NCBI GenBank assembly: GCA_964529285.1
Contig: CAZGWK010000012.1
Location: 1-64,000 of the forward strand
Length of the DNA stretch: 64,000 bases
Origin: SURF-21 sp964529285
GTDB taxonomy: Bacteria; Actinomycetota; Geothermincolia; Geothermincolales; RBG-13-55-18
Direction: 5' to 3'
The position numbers and the translations under genes are program-made. Under the pieces are notes generated by a model, which was given only the letters and a program-made list of their open reading frames with translations, had not been told where the DNA came from and made no database searches. Of this stretch, positions 25,792-35,066 are shown piece after piece (positions within the stretch are counted from its first letter, which is position 1; each line of letters opens with the position of its first letter).

Positions 25792-27759
25792 CTATCGCCA
25801 GCCGACCGGTGACCCCTCGCACACCTCGTAAATCATTCCGTCGCTCGCATCCAGCACGAACACCAGCCCGTCATCCGTTTCGTAGTCGTATCCCCCGAGG
25901 AGGAGGAAGGGGCTGGCGTCCACGGCGTCGCAGGTATAGCCGTTGAGTATACTGATAAGCTTTATGTCCTCATCTGACTCCATATTATCGACACCTATCG
26001 TGAAGGGCTTCCCTGCGTAACTCGCATTCTCTGCTAACATGGGCAGGAAGCCGAAATATACTTCATGGTCCCAATATCCCCCGTTTTCCTCGTATCTCTC
26101 GAAGCGGCCGGCGAGCATCGGCTCGCCCCACTGCGACACGACTATCTCCCCCAGTTGCATGCAATCGTCGTGTATGAGGAAGCGCAACAGCTCGAGGGAG
26201 GGGAACGCGTATTCCTGTGCCTCCGTCTTGTTCACGGGCACGCCGGGGTTCATGGCTACCCACAACCTGTCGCCCCCGGGTGAGAGGCGCACGGCATGTA
26301 CCTGCTTCATGCCTATGTCGACCTCGTACGCTTCACCGCTCTCGCGGTCCGCCACCGTCAGGTATTGCGTCTGCCAGACGTCCGCCCGGTGGTGCCTTAT
26401 GCTCCATTCCCACCTGCCCGCTTTGTCCAGTTCGCCTCTCGCCATCACGGGGTCTCCGGTATAGTCCACCGGCTCTATCTCCTCCGTTTCGCTCGTCCAT
26501 TTCAGGTGCTCCGCCAGGCCCAGTATCTCGGAACGACCGTCCTGATGGACCAGCTTGGACCATCCGCCGTCGTCAACCAGGATATCCTCCCCCCACGGCC
26601 ATTCGGCATGTGCTACGAAGACCTCTTCTTCGTCGCCCGGGACGACCCATATCCCCAGCGGGACCAGGACAGCCGAGCCAACGAGGGCGACTGCCAGGAA
26701 TACCGCCAGCGTCCTGCCCGGCCATCCCTTTTCGCGACCGCCGAACGACGCATAAGCGGCGCCCGCCAGAAGGCCAAGTCCCAGCGCGGCGGCCAGCATC
26801 ACCCACCAGGGCACGGAGTCCCCTCCGCCGCTCGCGGCCGCAAAGCCGGCCCACTGCTCGAGCTGCCCCCCGTTCGCGGTCGAGAAGTAGAGGTCCTCCA
26901 TCTCTCGCGGAGAGAAGGAATGCCGCAGTTTCGTGATGCAGCAGCCGCCGCCGCGCTCCATCTCCCCGGCCAGCTCGCTGAAGTCTGCTAGCGCAGCTAT
27001 CTGTACTGGCTGCCACCTCTCCGCATATTCCAGCTCCATGCTGCGGTTGACGTAGGCCTCCGGCCCCAATATATAAAGTAGCACCTCGGTCACGCCGGGA
27101 TTGAGCGAGGATATGAGCAGGGGGTAGACGGGCTCGGGGGTCTCGAAGGTGAAGCGCAGCGGGTCGATAGTCCCCTCGGAGAGCTCGTAATCCATATAAC
27201 CGTAATCGGGGTCTTCGAACGAGGGGTTGATGCGCATGGCGGTGAAGCACCAGCCGCGTTCTATGTAGACGTCGAGGACTTGCTCCGCCTCCTCATCGTA
27301 GGCGAAGCCTCTCTCCTCCAGCCAGGACCTCAGATCGCCGGCATCGTCAGCGCGCAGGACCGTGAGGTCGAAGGCTCCCACCGTGAGCTCGTCTATGACG
27401 TCGACTCCGCCATCCATACCTGCGTTCATCGTCCCTTTATGACGCCCCTCTTCGCCCCAGGTCTGTGGGGAAGGAGTGACCTCGCTCATCAGCCAGAAGA
27501 GGTCGGCGTCCGATTCCTCTACGCTCGGAACGTCGGGCGTGGGCACCAGCCAGGCGAAGTCCTCCGATGCCCCGTCGTAGCGCACCGAGAGCACCAGCTC
27601 CTCCGTGCCTGCATGGAAGAATATGACTGCCTTCTGTTCCGGCTCCGAGATATCGCGCCCGCCCTTACCGAAAAGGCCGCCGTCCGCCAAGGCCGGCCCG
27701 CAGAAGCAGAAGGAGAGGACGAGTGCAGCGGTTATAACGCCAAGGATTCTCTTACCCAT
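25792..27759 (-). CDS. exported DUF2330-family membrane-anchored protein
   Basis: This 655-residue protein starts with a signal peptide (ITAALVLSFCFCGPALADGG). The DUF2330 segment follows: EQKAVIFFHAGTEELVLSVR, FAWLVPTPDVPSVEESDADL and LFWLMSEVT. Two or more membrane helices near the middle (WWVMLAAALGLGLLAGAAYA and TLAVFLAVALVGSAVLVPLG) separate it from a large C-terminal domain rich in acidic and aromatic residues, which looks beta-propeller- or TolB-like (for example VHAVRLSPGGDRLWVAMNPG). DUF2330 function is unknown. It is inserted between tatD and rsmI. Confidence 0.75.
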   Translation of the reverse strand: MGKRILGVITAALVLSFCFCGPALADGGLFGKGGRDISEPEQKAVIFFHAGTEELVLSVRYDGASEDFAWLVPTPDVPSVEESDADLFWLMSEVTPSPQTWGEEGRHKGTMNAGMDGGVDVIDELTVGAFDLTVLRADDAGDLRSWLEERGFAYDEEAEQVLDVYIERGWCFTAMRINPSFEDPDYGYMDYELSEGTIDPLRFTFETPEPVYPLLISSLNPGVTEVLLYILGPEAYVNRSMELEYAERWQPVQIAALADFSELAGEMERGGGCCITKLRHSFSPREMEDLYFSTANGGQLEQWAGFAAASGGGDSVPWWVMLAAALGLGLLAGAAYASFGGREKGWPGRTLAVFLAVALVGSAVLVPLGIWVVPGDEEEVFVAHAEWPWGEDILVDDGGWSKLVHQDGRSEILGLAEHLKWTSETEEIEPVDYTGDPVMARGELDKAGRWEWSIRHHRADVWQTQYLTVADRESGEAYEVDIGMKQVHAVRLSPGGDRLWVAMNPGVPVNKTEAQEYAFPSLELLRFLIHDDCMQLGEIVVSQWGEPMLAGRFERYEENGGYWDHEVYFGFLPMLAENASYAGKPFTIGVDNMESDEDIKLISILNGYTCDAVDASPFLLLGGYDYETDDGLVFVLDASDGMIYEVCEGSPVGWR

Positions 27760-27805
27760 CTTTTAACCCCCTCTCTAGCCTATATCTGAGATAGTAGACG
27801 GCTCA

Positions 27806-28048
27806 GACCACTCGGAGAGTTCCACGGGAGGCCAGATAATCCTTCTATCGCAACGGTTCCGTTGCGGACCGCTACGAGACCGTCCCGTGGCGCTTCGATG
27901 GCTGACCACCGCCGGATCATTCCTGAACCGGTCAAGCGGGGACTATCACGAGGTAGTGCGGGAGAGGTCGACCACGGATCATCGCGAGACGGTGCGGGGC
28001 AGTTCGAGCGAAGACCATCACCACACCGCGATGAAGAGGGGTGGGCTC
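27806..28048 (+). repeat. degenerate ~36-bp tandem repeat, possibly a decayed coding minisatellite
   Basis: The 354-base gap between the DUF2330 gene and rsmI contains units starting at about 27867, 27904, 27941, 27977 and 28013, with a partial at 27806. Each begins GACCAY/GAYYAT. In frame they read D-[RHY]-[YRH]-E-[TV]-V-type dodecapeptides, such as DYHEVVRERSTT and DHRETVRGSSSE. There is no start and frame shifts of one base occur between the first units. It may be a gene remnant or just a minisatellite. Confidence 0.5.
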
Positions 28049-28113
28049 ACAAGTCCTACTGGATCGAAGGCGGGCATACCTCCGGTATGTCATCCGGGCG
28101 GATCCACGGGCTG

Positions 28114-28950
28114 TCAAGCTTCGTTCTTCCTCTCCAGCCAGGCGGCGTACACCTCGCGCTGCGCCACGGCGTGCTTCTGCGCCACCGCCTTCACCGCCTC
28201 CCGGGGGGCCAGGCCGTCAACGACGAGCTCGGCCACCTCGCTGGCCAGCTCGGGCAGCGGCGGAGTCTCCTCCGCCTCGCCGTGGGCTACGATGACCACG
28301 AACTCCCCGCGCGGCTTCCCCTCGCCCAGGGATGCCAGGACCTGTGCCGCGGTCCCGCGCAAGACCTCCTCGTGCACCTTGGTCAGCTCGTGCGCGACCA
28401 CCACCGTGCGCTCCGGCGCCAGCTCGGCCAGGTCCTCGAGGGTATCCTTCAAGCGATGGGGGGCCTCGTAGAAGACGACGGGCTCGCCCTCGCGCAGGAG
28501 GCCCACGAGGCGGGTCCGCCTCTCCCCCTTCTTGCGCGGGATGAACCCGTCGTAGCGGAAAGCGTCCAGGGGAAGTCCCGAGAGGGCAAGGGCTGCGGTG
28601 AGGGAACTTGGGCCGGGTACGACCTCCACCTGCAGGCCGCGCCGGGTACATTCCTCGACTACCCGGAAGCCGGGGTCGGCCACGCCGGGCATGCCCGCGT
28701 CGCTGACCACTGCCACCTTTTTACCCGCCTCCACTTCGCCGGCGATGGTCTCGGCCCTCTCGCGCTCGTTATGCCCGTGGTAGCTGGTCACCGTGGTGTG
28801 GATGTCGTAGCGCGAGAGGAGTTTGCGCGCCCTCCGCGTATCCTCGGCCGCTACCAGGTCGGCCTCCCGCAGCACGCGCAGCGCCCGCAGGGTGATGTCC
28901 TCCAGGTTCCCGATGGGCGTACCCACCAGGTAAAGCTTTCCCTCATCCAT
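28114..28950 (-). CDS. rsmI: 16S rRNA C1402 2'-O-methyltransferase
   Basis: This 278-residue member of the tetrapyrrole-methylase-fold family has KLYLVGTPIGNLEDITLRAL, ALRVLREADLVAAEDTRRAR, VVSDAGMPGVADPGFRVVEE and VEVVPGPSSLTAALALSGLP, which together define RsmI (YabC/YraL). It methylates the ribose of C1402 in the decoding centre. In Bacillus the orthologue yabC precedes abrB; here abrB-metG-tatD have been flipped relative to it. A REP lies just upstream of the start. Confidence 0.95.
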   Translation of the reverse strand: MDEGKLYLVGTPIGNLEDITLRALRVLREADLVAAEDTRRARKLLSRYDIHTTVTSYHGHNERERAETIAGEVEAGKKVAVVSDAGMPGVADPGFRVVEECTRRGLQVEVVPGPSSLTAALALSGLPLDAFRYDGFIPRKKGERRTRLVGLLREGEPVVFYEAPHRLKDTLEDLAELAPERTVVVAHELTKVHEEVLRGTAAQVLASLGEGKPRGEFVVIVAHGEAEETPPLPELASEVAELVVDGLAPREAVKAVAQKHAVAQREVYAAWLERKNEA

Positions 28951-28978
28951 ACCTGGATTATAAACCCTGGGGCATTTT

Positions 28979-29014
28979 TGTCCCGATCATGGGGTCAGCC
29001 CCGGACATGGGACA
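28979..29014 (+). repeat. 36-bp REP, copy 2
   Basis: Full-length palindromic copy 29 bases 5' of rsmI; antisense to both neighbours. The bases between it and the class-B element at 29103 hold nothing recognisable. Confidence 0.9.
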
Positions 29015-29102
29015 AAATAACACCATAAAACGGTGATCGGTCTACGGCGGGAGTGGAGCACAAGGTCTCTTTGCCGTTAACGCTCGTTTTTATCCCGATG
29101 AT

Positions 29103-29221
29103 GGATCAGACCTCCACATTCCAGGAAAGCCAGTAAAAAAACCTCGTCTGAACGCTTACACGGACGATTGTGTTGAACGTTGAGGGGTGGCCCCTGGTGT
29201 TGATAATGGAGGGCTGACCCC
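29103..29221. repeat. class-B element, degenerate left end
   Basis: The left end is only TCAGACCTCCACATTCCAGG. The right end (TGTTGATAATGGAGGGCTGA followed by CCCC) is intact and stops four bases short of the stop codon of the winged-helix gene. Confidence 0.7.
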
Positions 29222-29224
29222 ATC

Positions 29225-29551
29225 CTAGTGGCGGGAGAGAAGCGTGTTCACCAGCTCGATCTGGGCGTCGTAGTCCATATCGGGAGCCAGCCTGGCGAGG
29301 CGTTCGAGTATCTGGGCCGAAGCGTAATACATGTAGATGGGCTCGGGCCGCGAGGACACCCTCTTGCATATACCGTGCTCGGATAGCTCTTCGAGGGCTT
29401 TTGCCACCTCTTCCTGGGAGCGGCCCAGGCGGATGCCGATCTTCTCCGCGCTGTCCACGGTGCCCGGGTTATCCTTGAAAAAGGTGATCAGTTCCAGCTT
29501 TATCCTGTCGATGTCCGCATCACGGACAATAAACTTCCCTACCCTTGCCAC
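29225..29551 (-). CDS. small winged-helix DNA-binding protein, unknown role
   Basis: This 108-residue protein has a predicted helix-turn-helix: KLELITFFKDNPGTVDSAEK, IGIRLGRSQEEVAKALEELS, then EHGICKRVSSRPEPIYMYYA as beta-wing. This layout is that of MarR/ArsR-like single-domain regulators. The start is GTG with GAGGTGTAGAG upstream. No obvious partner; it is oriented away from the L,D-transpeptidase gene, with about 330 bases of divergent intergenic DNA where it could act. Targets unknown. Confidence 0.65.
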   Translation of the reverse strand: MARVGKFIVRDADIDRIKLELITFFKDNPGTVDSAEKIGIRLGRSQEEVAKALEELSEHGICKRVSSRPEPIYMYYASAQILERLARLAPDMDYDAQIELVNTLLSRH

Positions 29552-29884
29552 CTCTACACCTCATATTCCGCTGTACTTCTTCGCTCTCCACTCCCGCTGA
29601 CCGCTTACTTATAAACATCACGCCCCTGGACCGAACGAAAGAAGAATCGCTGCGCTTTTTCATCCCCTACGGTTTTCTTCCTCCAAGCCCTAAAGGCGCG
29701 TTTTTGCGCCCTTTTCCGCTATTTGAATCGGCAGAATACCGCCCCTTCTTGAACCTCTCCCGGGCAGGTCGAAAGGTATGATAAATGCCCTTGTCAAAAG
29801 GCCCTCGTCTGCCGATAATATGCACTATGTCAGGTGCTTCGTTCCGGACCTCAACCGGACTTTATCACAAGAGGTGAGATGCAG

Positions 29885-31978
29885 GTGAAGAGCACCCGCG
29901 CGAGGATTCTTGCAAGTAAATCCTGGTCGTTAGTTCTGGCCGTCCTGCTCATAGTACTCCTGGCCGTGCCCGCCGCGGCTACCGCGCAGGACGCACCGCC
30001 TCCCCCTGCGGATGCATGGGCGGCCGACCGCCCCGACGACGACGGGGGAAAGATAGACCTGGGGTGGGTGGACAGCCCGTCGCCGGATATCGCCGCCTAC
30101 CGCGTCTATCGTTCCGACACCCCCGGCGGGCCTTATACCCTGCTCAGCGAGCGCTCCACGGACTCCACCGTGAACTACCTCGGTTACGTGGATACGGGCC
30201 TCACGGACGGCACCGCCTATTACTACGTGATCACCGCCGTGGACTCCATGGGCCGCGAGAGCGCATATACGCCGGAGGTCCGGGCTACCCCGCAAGCCCA
30301 GGTCTTCGAGGCGGCGGTGAGCGTGCAGAAGAGCATGGTGCTGTCCATCGCCGATCAGAAGCTCTACTGCATGGAGAACGGCCGCGTGGTCTATGTCTTC
30401 CTGGTCTCGACCGGAGCGGGCGGCACCCCTACACCCCTGGGCGAATTCAAGATCCTCTACCACGACGAGGTTCATCCGGTCCCCAAGTACCCGGGGTGCG
30501 TATGTTACTACTGGATGGGCTTCTTCGAGGACTACGCCATCCACGCCTGGCCCACCTATAACGGCGTACAGTCGTACTACGGCGGCCTGGGATACCCGGC
30601 CTCCCACGGCTGCGTGCGGCTCGATCCCACCCTGGCCCACATACCATTTTACTGGGCTCCAAACGGGACGCCCCTCTCCATCATCCCGGGCACCTTCCAG
30701 GAGCCGCCCGCGCCCATCCGGGGAGGGCACGTCTCCCGCGGGACGGCCGATGCCGCCACCACGTGGTATTTCGCCGAGGGTTACACCGGCGGCGGTTTCG
30801 ACGAGTATATCTGCATCTTCAACCCGCAGAACGTGGGTACGGCCTTCGACGTGGACATGATGCTCCCCGACGGCAGCGTGCACACCTCCTCCTTCACCGT
30901 AGGCTCCAAGACACGCATCACCCTGCACGTCGACGAGTTCACGGGCATGGAAGACACCAACGTGTCGGTGCGCATACGTTCGCAACAGGAGGTGGTTGCG
31001 GAACGGGCGATGTATTTCGACTACAACGGCAGGACGGGCGGACACGTGGCCCTGGGGGTCACCGAGCCCTCCCAGAAATGGTACTTCGCGGAGGGCTTCA
31101 CCGGCGGTGGCTTCGATGAGTATATCCTTCTGCTCAACCCCGGAGACCAGGAGGCCCTGGTCACCTTCGACTTCATGAAGCCCGACGGCAGCGCGCACAC
31201 GCAGGACTTCCCGGTAGGGGCGCACAGCCGCGCCACCGTTTACGTGGATGCCGCGCCGGGCATGGAAGATACCGACGTATCTGTAAGCTTGAATTCGGAC
31301 CGCCCCATAGTGGCGGAGCGCTCCATGTACTTCGGTTACAACGACATCGACGGCGGCACCGTCAGCAGCGGCGCCACCCAGCCCTCTCTCGAGTGGTACT
31401 TCGCCGAGGGATACACGGGAGGAGGTTTCAACGAATACATCCTGGTGCTCAACCCTAACCACTCGGATGCCAACGTAACCTTCGACTTCATGAAGCCCGA
31501 CGGAAGCGTTTACACTCAGGTCTTCCCGGCGGCCGCCAACAGCCGTACCACGGTTTACGTGGATGCCGCGCCGGGCATGGACTCGACCGACGTCTCGCTG
31601 CGGCTCACCTCTGACATCCCGGTGGTGGCGGAGCGATCCATGTACTTCGGGTATCCCGAATGTCCCGGAGGACACGTGCAGGCGGGCACCACGCAACCCG
31701 GCATCGTACGCTTCTTCGCGGAGGGTTATACCTCACGTTTCTTCGATACCTACCTGCTGGTGATGAACCCGGGCGACAGCGAGCTTCCGGTGGTCGTGAC
31801 CTTCTGCCTTCCCGACGGCAACATTATCGGCCAGCCCATGATGGTGGGGGCGCACAGCCGCGCCAGCCTCAAGGTGAACCTGGTGCCCAACCTCTCCAGC
31901 TCGGAGTTCTCCATCCGCGTGGACACCGGCGGACCGGCCGTCATCGAACGGGCCATGTACTTCAGCTACCCCCGCTAA
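29885..31978 (+). CDS. secreted L,D-transpeptidase (YkuD) with Fn3 domain and WYxAEGYT repeats
   Basis: An N-terminal signal (SWSLVLAVLLIVLLAVPAAA) precedes an Fn3-like domain (LGWVDSPSPDIAAYRVYRSD). The YkuD catalytic domain carries KSMVLSIADQKLYCMENGRV and the active-site motif GYPASHGCVRLDPT with the nucleophilic Cys. Four C-terminal repeats of about 100 residues carry WYFAEGYTGGGFDEYI and ER[AS]MYF. It probably forms 3-3 peptidoglycan cross-links or anchors proteins, with the repeats as a wall or surface module. GTG 29885 has GAGGTG eight bases upstream; ATG 29879 in the same frame is the alternative. Confidence 0.88.
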   Translation: MKSTRARILASKSWSLVLAVLLIVLLAVPAAATAQDAPPPPADAWAADRPDDDGGKIDLGWVDSPSPDIAAYRVYRSDTPGGPYTLLSERSTDSTVNYLGYVDTGLTDGTAYYYVITAVDSMGRESAYTPEVRATPQAQVFEAAVSVQKSMVLSIADQKLYCMENGRVVYVFLVSTGAGGTPTPLGEFKILYHDEVHPVPKYPGCVCYYWMGFFEDYAIHAWPTYNGVQSYYGGLGYPASHGCVRLDPTLAHIPFYWAPNGTPLSIIPGTFQEPPAPIRGGHVSRGTADAATTWYFAEGYTGGGFDEYICIFNPQNVGTAFDVDMMLPDGSVHTSSFTVGSKTRITLHVDEFTGMEDTNVSVRIRSQQEVVAERAMYFDYNGRTGGHVALGVTEPSQKWYFAEGFTGGGFDEYILLLNPGDQEALVTFDFMKPDGSAHTQDFPVGAHSRATVYVDAAPGMEDTDVSVSLNSDRPIVAERSMYFGYNDIDGGTVSSGATQPSLEWYFAEGYTGGGFNEYILVLNPNHSDANVTFDFMKPDGSVYTQVFPAAANSRTTVYVDAAPGMDSTDVSLRLTSDIPVVAERSMYFGYPECPGGHVQAGTTQPGIVRFFAEGYTSRFFDTYLLVMNPGDSELPVVVTFCLPDGNIIGQPMMVGAHSRASLKVNLVPNLSSSEFSIRVDTGGPAVIERAMYFSYPR

Positions 31979-32096
31979 GGGTCATCCCCCCATATTCCAT
32001 GCAATTCACCAGGACATATCGTCTGCACACCTTGTGGGTGATCGTGTTGATTGTTGAGGCCTGACCCTCGTTGTTGAAAATGGAGGGCTGACCCCA
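31979..32096. repeat. class-B element directly after the transpeptidase stop
   Basis: A degenerate left end (GGGTCATCCCCCCATATTCC) touches the TAA. The right half has GTTGAGGCCTGACCC and a perfect GTTGAAAATGGAGGGCTGAC-CCC. The remaining bases to 32279 contain only the leader of the next gene. Confidence 0.75.
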
Positions 32097-32279
32097 GGAA
32101 GTGCAACTATGTGGACGTTGCCATCGTCTATAATCCAAGGTGACGCCAGATAGCGTAGAGAATAACATTGGAGAGAAGGCAAACCGGCCTGGATGCGACC
32201 GCTCGAGTCTCGCCTCTCGCGCGGCGTTGCAACGGAAACTGCATATTTCCAGGCCCCAATACGAGGAAAGGTCGATGGT

Positions 32280-33224
32280 TTGATCTGTCCCGAATGTGGC
32301 AGTTACCAGCCGGACAGGGCGAAATACTGCGGGATTTGTGGCGCGGGGCTCTCCCAGGACGGATTGATGGAGAGCTTTCTCAAAAGCGATTCCGAGCACG
32401 ATATCGTCCTGCCTCGCCACCGCAGCTTCCTGTTCTATGCGACCGTCTTTGCTATCGCCTTACTGCTGCTGGCGGTCTTGGGCGGAGCTGGCTACCTCGT
32501 TTACAGAATCGCCTGGGGGAATGACGAAAGCAAGCCTGAAGTCTTTGAAGTCGAGGACACGGCACAGGATTACAGCGACCCCGAACTCGGGTTCAATCTC
32601 TCCTATCCCGAGAACTGGTCTCTGGAACAGGATGTCCCCGCGGAGAACGAACTCGCGGCGCTGACCTTCACGCTGACCTCGCGCAAGAACCTCGAGCTGC
32701 GCGTCACTCAGCTCGACCCGATAATATCGATCGGGGGTTTAAGCGCTATCGAGGAAAACCTGGCCGAGGACGCCGCGCAACGCATGCTGGCCCTGGGAGG
32801 GCAGCCCTACTCCGGCTCCGTCCAGCAACCTTCCGAAGAAGATAACGCCTACGGGCCGGAAGAGCCCGCGGCCGGTGAGCCGGGAGAGGATGAAGCGGCG
32901 GGCGAGATGGACGAAACGCCCGCCGTAGACATGTTCACCTCTACCCGGGTTTCCGACTTCCCGGCCTTCTACACCGAGTTCGTTGCGAATTACATGGGCG
33001 AGGAGACGGAGTTCCTCCTCTACTACATCGTGGCCGGGGATTACATATTCTTCTTCCAGGGCCGCTCCCCGGCCAGCGAGTTCGAGGACATGCGCCCCCA
33101 GTTCTTCTCTATAACGCGCTCCTTGACGTGGGAGGATATCCTGGACGGCCAGACCTCAGAGGAGACGCCCGACGCGAGCAGCGCCCCGGCCCCTGTGATA
33201 ATCTTTAACCGATATTGGCACTGA
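32280..33224 (+). CDS. membrane-anchored protein with N-terminal zinc ribbon, PsbP-like ectodomain
   Basis: TTG 32280 is preferred (AGGAAAGG eight bases upstream), giving LICPECGSYQPDRAKYCGIC: a CxxC…CxxC zinc ribbon. One membrane helix (FLFYATVFAIALLLLAVLGG) follows, and then an extracellular domain that resembles the PsbP/MOG1-like fold (DYSDPELGFNLSYPENWSLE, LTFTLTSRKNLELRVTQLD). An acidic low-complexity insertion lies around residue 200. Zinc-ribbon plus single-helix proteins of this type are common in Gram-positive genomes but mostly uncharacterised. Monocistronic by spacing. Confidence 0.7.
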   Translation: MICPECGSYQPDRAKYCGICGAGLSQDGLMESFLKSDSEHDIVLPRHRSFLFYATVFAIALLLLAVLGGAGYLVYRIAWGNDESKPEVFEVEDTAQDYSDPELGFNLSYPENWSLEQDVPAENELAALTFTLTSRKNLELRVTQLDPIISIGGLSAIEENLAEDAAQRMLALGGQPYSGSVQQPSEEDNAYGPEEPAAGEPGEDEAAGEMDETPAVDMFTSTRVSDFPAFYTEFVANYMGEETEFLLYYIVAGDYIFFFQGRSPASEFEDMRPQFFSITRSLTWEDILDGQTSEETPDASSAPAPVIIFNRYWH

Positions 33225-33309
33225 TACCGAGATCGAAACCGACAGCGGCCGAAACCGGCGCGGGCACGCGGCCCGCTCCCGGCGGAGCCGATACCGGGAG
33301 GTGAAGTGA

Positions 33310-34260
33310 TTGCGCATCGTAGTTACCGGCGGAGCGGGATTCATCGGGTCCAACCTCGTGGACACCTTGCTGAGTGACGGACACGCGGTAACGGTCGTGG
33401 ACAACCTGTCCACGGGAAAGTTCGACAATCTCATGGGAGTCAAGGATGCCGCCAAGGAGAACCGTTTCTCGTTTCTTCACACGGATATACGGGACGATGC
33501 CCTCCTTGCCGCCTTCAAGGCAAAGGAGCAGGATGCCGTCATCCACCTGGCCGCCCAACCCGACGTGCGTATCTCCGTGAAGGATCCGGTGTTCGACGCG
33601 GACGTCAACGTGCTGGGCACGCTGAACCTGCTGCAGATGGCGGCGGATAACGGCGTGTCGCGCTTCATCAACACGAGTTCGGGAGGATGCATATACGGCG
33701 AGCCCGATTCTATCCCCGTAGCCGAGGATGCCCCCAGGAGGCCGGATTCACCCTACGGGGTAAGCAAACTCGTTGCCGAGGAATACATCCGTTACTTCGA
33801 GCGCACCCGGGGCCTCTCCTGCTGCACCCTGGCTCTCGCCAACATATACGGGCCCCGTCAGAACCCCTTCGGGGAAGCAGGCGTGGTGGCTATCTTCATC
33901 GGCAGGATCCTGGCGGGCGAGGAATGCACCATCTTCGGGGACGGGGGGCAGACGCGGGACTTCGTATATGTGGACGACGTCGTGGATGCCTACCGCTCGG
34001 CCCTGTCCAAGGGAGAAGGCGAGTTCATGAACATCGGCACCGGAGTGCAGACTTCGGTCAACGAATTATATGAGGGAATAGCGGATATCATGGAATGGGA
34101 GGTGGCGGCCTCTTACGCCCCGCCGCGGGAGGGCGAACTCGACCATATCGCCCTCGACGCCGCCAGGGCGGATAGAATCCTGGGCTGGAAGCCGCGCGTC
34201 TCGCTGCAGGATGGGCTCACCCGCACCGTGGATTGGTACCGTAACAACATGCGGAGGTGA
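33310..34260 (+). CDS. NAD-dependent nucleotide-sugar epimerase/dehydratase (GalE-like SDR)
   Basis: This 316-residue extended SDR has the NAD-binding MRIVVTGGAGFIGSNLVDTL with Asp in VTVVDNLSTG, the catalytic Ser/Thr region INTSSGGCIYG and YGVSKLVAEEY with the YxxxK pair. Closest in style to UDP-glucose/UDP-GlcNAc 4-epimerases. The TTG start has GGGAGGTG five bases upstream. It overlaps or abuts the next gene (TGA within GGAGGTGA), and forms an operon with a CpsB-like phosphatase and otsB. Confidence 0.88.
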   Translation: MRIVVTGGAGFIGSNLVDTLLSDGHAVTVVDNLSTGKFDNLMGVKDAAKENRFSFLHTDIRDDALLAAFKAKEQDAVIHLAAQPDVRISVKDPVFDADVNVLGTLNLLQMAADNGVSRFINTSSGGCIYGEPDSIPVAEDAPRRPDSPYGVSKLVAEEYIRYFERTRGLSCCTLALANIYGPRQNPFGEAGVVAIFIGRILAGEECTIFGDGGQTRDFVYVDDVVDAYRSALSKGEGEFMNIGTGVQTSVNELYEGIADIMEWEVAASYAPPREGELDHIALDAARADRILGWKPRVSLQDGLTRTVDWYRNNMRR

Positions 34261-34262
34261 AA

Positions 34263-35066
34263 TTGCCCTTTACCGACCTCCATTCCCATATACTTCCCGG
34301 TTTTGACGACGGGGCTTCCAACGACGCGGAGTTCGTGGAGATGGCCCGCGCCGCGGTGCGGGGAGGCACGGCGCGCATGGCCGCGACCCCCCACTACGAC
34401 CTCGAGACCTACGACCTCGAGCTGCCCGCGGTGTCCGCGGCAGTGAAGGAGCACGCCGCTATCCTGCACGAGGCGGGCATCCCCCTGGAACTCGTCCCGG
34501 GGGTGGAAGTGCGGCTGAACTCCGGGCTCTACCGCCTGGCTGGCGAGGATGGCGGCCTGGACGGACTCTCACTGGGAGGAAGCGGGAGATACCTGCTCTG
34601 CGACCTTCCTCTTATCGATATGCCTGCGGCGACGGCGGATATCCTCTTCCGGGTCCAGCTGTGCGGATTCGTGCCCATACTCGCGCACCCGGAACGCAAC
34701 CGCTTCCTCGCGACCAGGCAGGATGCCGTAAGGGAAATGGTGGACAGGGGGGTTGAGGTCCAGGTAAACTCCGGCAGCCTGGAGGGCATATACGGCAGGG
34801 CGGCGCAGAACAGCGCTTTCGCCCTCCTGGGCGATGGCACGGCTCGGCTGCTCGCATCGGACGCGCACAAGCCCAACGGCCGCAGCCCCGATCTCTCGGC
34901 AGCGGCGCGTATCGTACGCAAGCAGCTGGGCGATGAGACGGCCCGCATCCTCCTCGAGGTTAACCCCGAGCGGGTTCTGGCCGGCGAGGACCTGTTGGAT
35001 ATACCGGCGGGACCGGCACACCGCTCGCGGGGCAGGCGATTGTTTTCGCGCGGGAGGCAACGGTGA
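34263..35066 (+). CDS. PHP-domain protein tyrosine phosphatase-like (CpsB/YwqE family)
   Basis: This protein of about 267 residues has metal ligands in TDLHSHILPGFDDGASN, MAATPHYDLE, the glutamate in LVPGVEVRLNSGLYRL, ILAHPERNRF and LLASDAHKPNGRSPDL, matching manganese-dependent bacterial tyrosine phosphatases CpsB/YwqE. These dephosphorylate the BY-kinase that controls capsule or exopolysaccharide chain length; no kinase is visible in this window. Start TTG 34263 has GGAGGTGA ideally spaced; GTG 34257 is an alternative. It overlaps otsB by four bases. Confidence 0.85.
   Translation: MPFTDLHSHILPGFDDGASNDAEFVEMARAAVRGGTARMAATPHYDLETYDLELPAVSAAVKEHAAILHEAGIPLELVPGVEVRLNSGLYRLAGEDGGLDGLSLGGSGRYLLCDLPLIDMPAATADILFRVQLCGFVPILAHPERNRFLATRQDAVREMVDRGVEVQVNSGSLEGIYGRAAQNSAFALLGDGTARLLASDAHKPNGRSPDLSAAARIVRKQLGDETARILLEVNPERVLAGEDLLDIPAGPAHRSRGRRLFSRGRQR

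Noticed and set aside
27867..28048. CRISPR array
   Set aside because: Units of about 36 bp are tandem with no spacers and are too degenerate; no cas genes are present.
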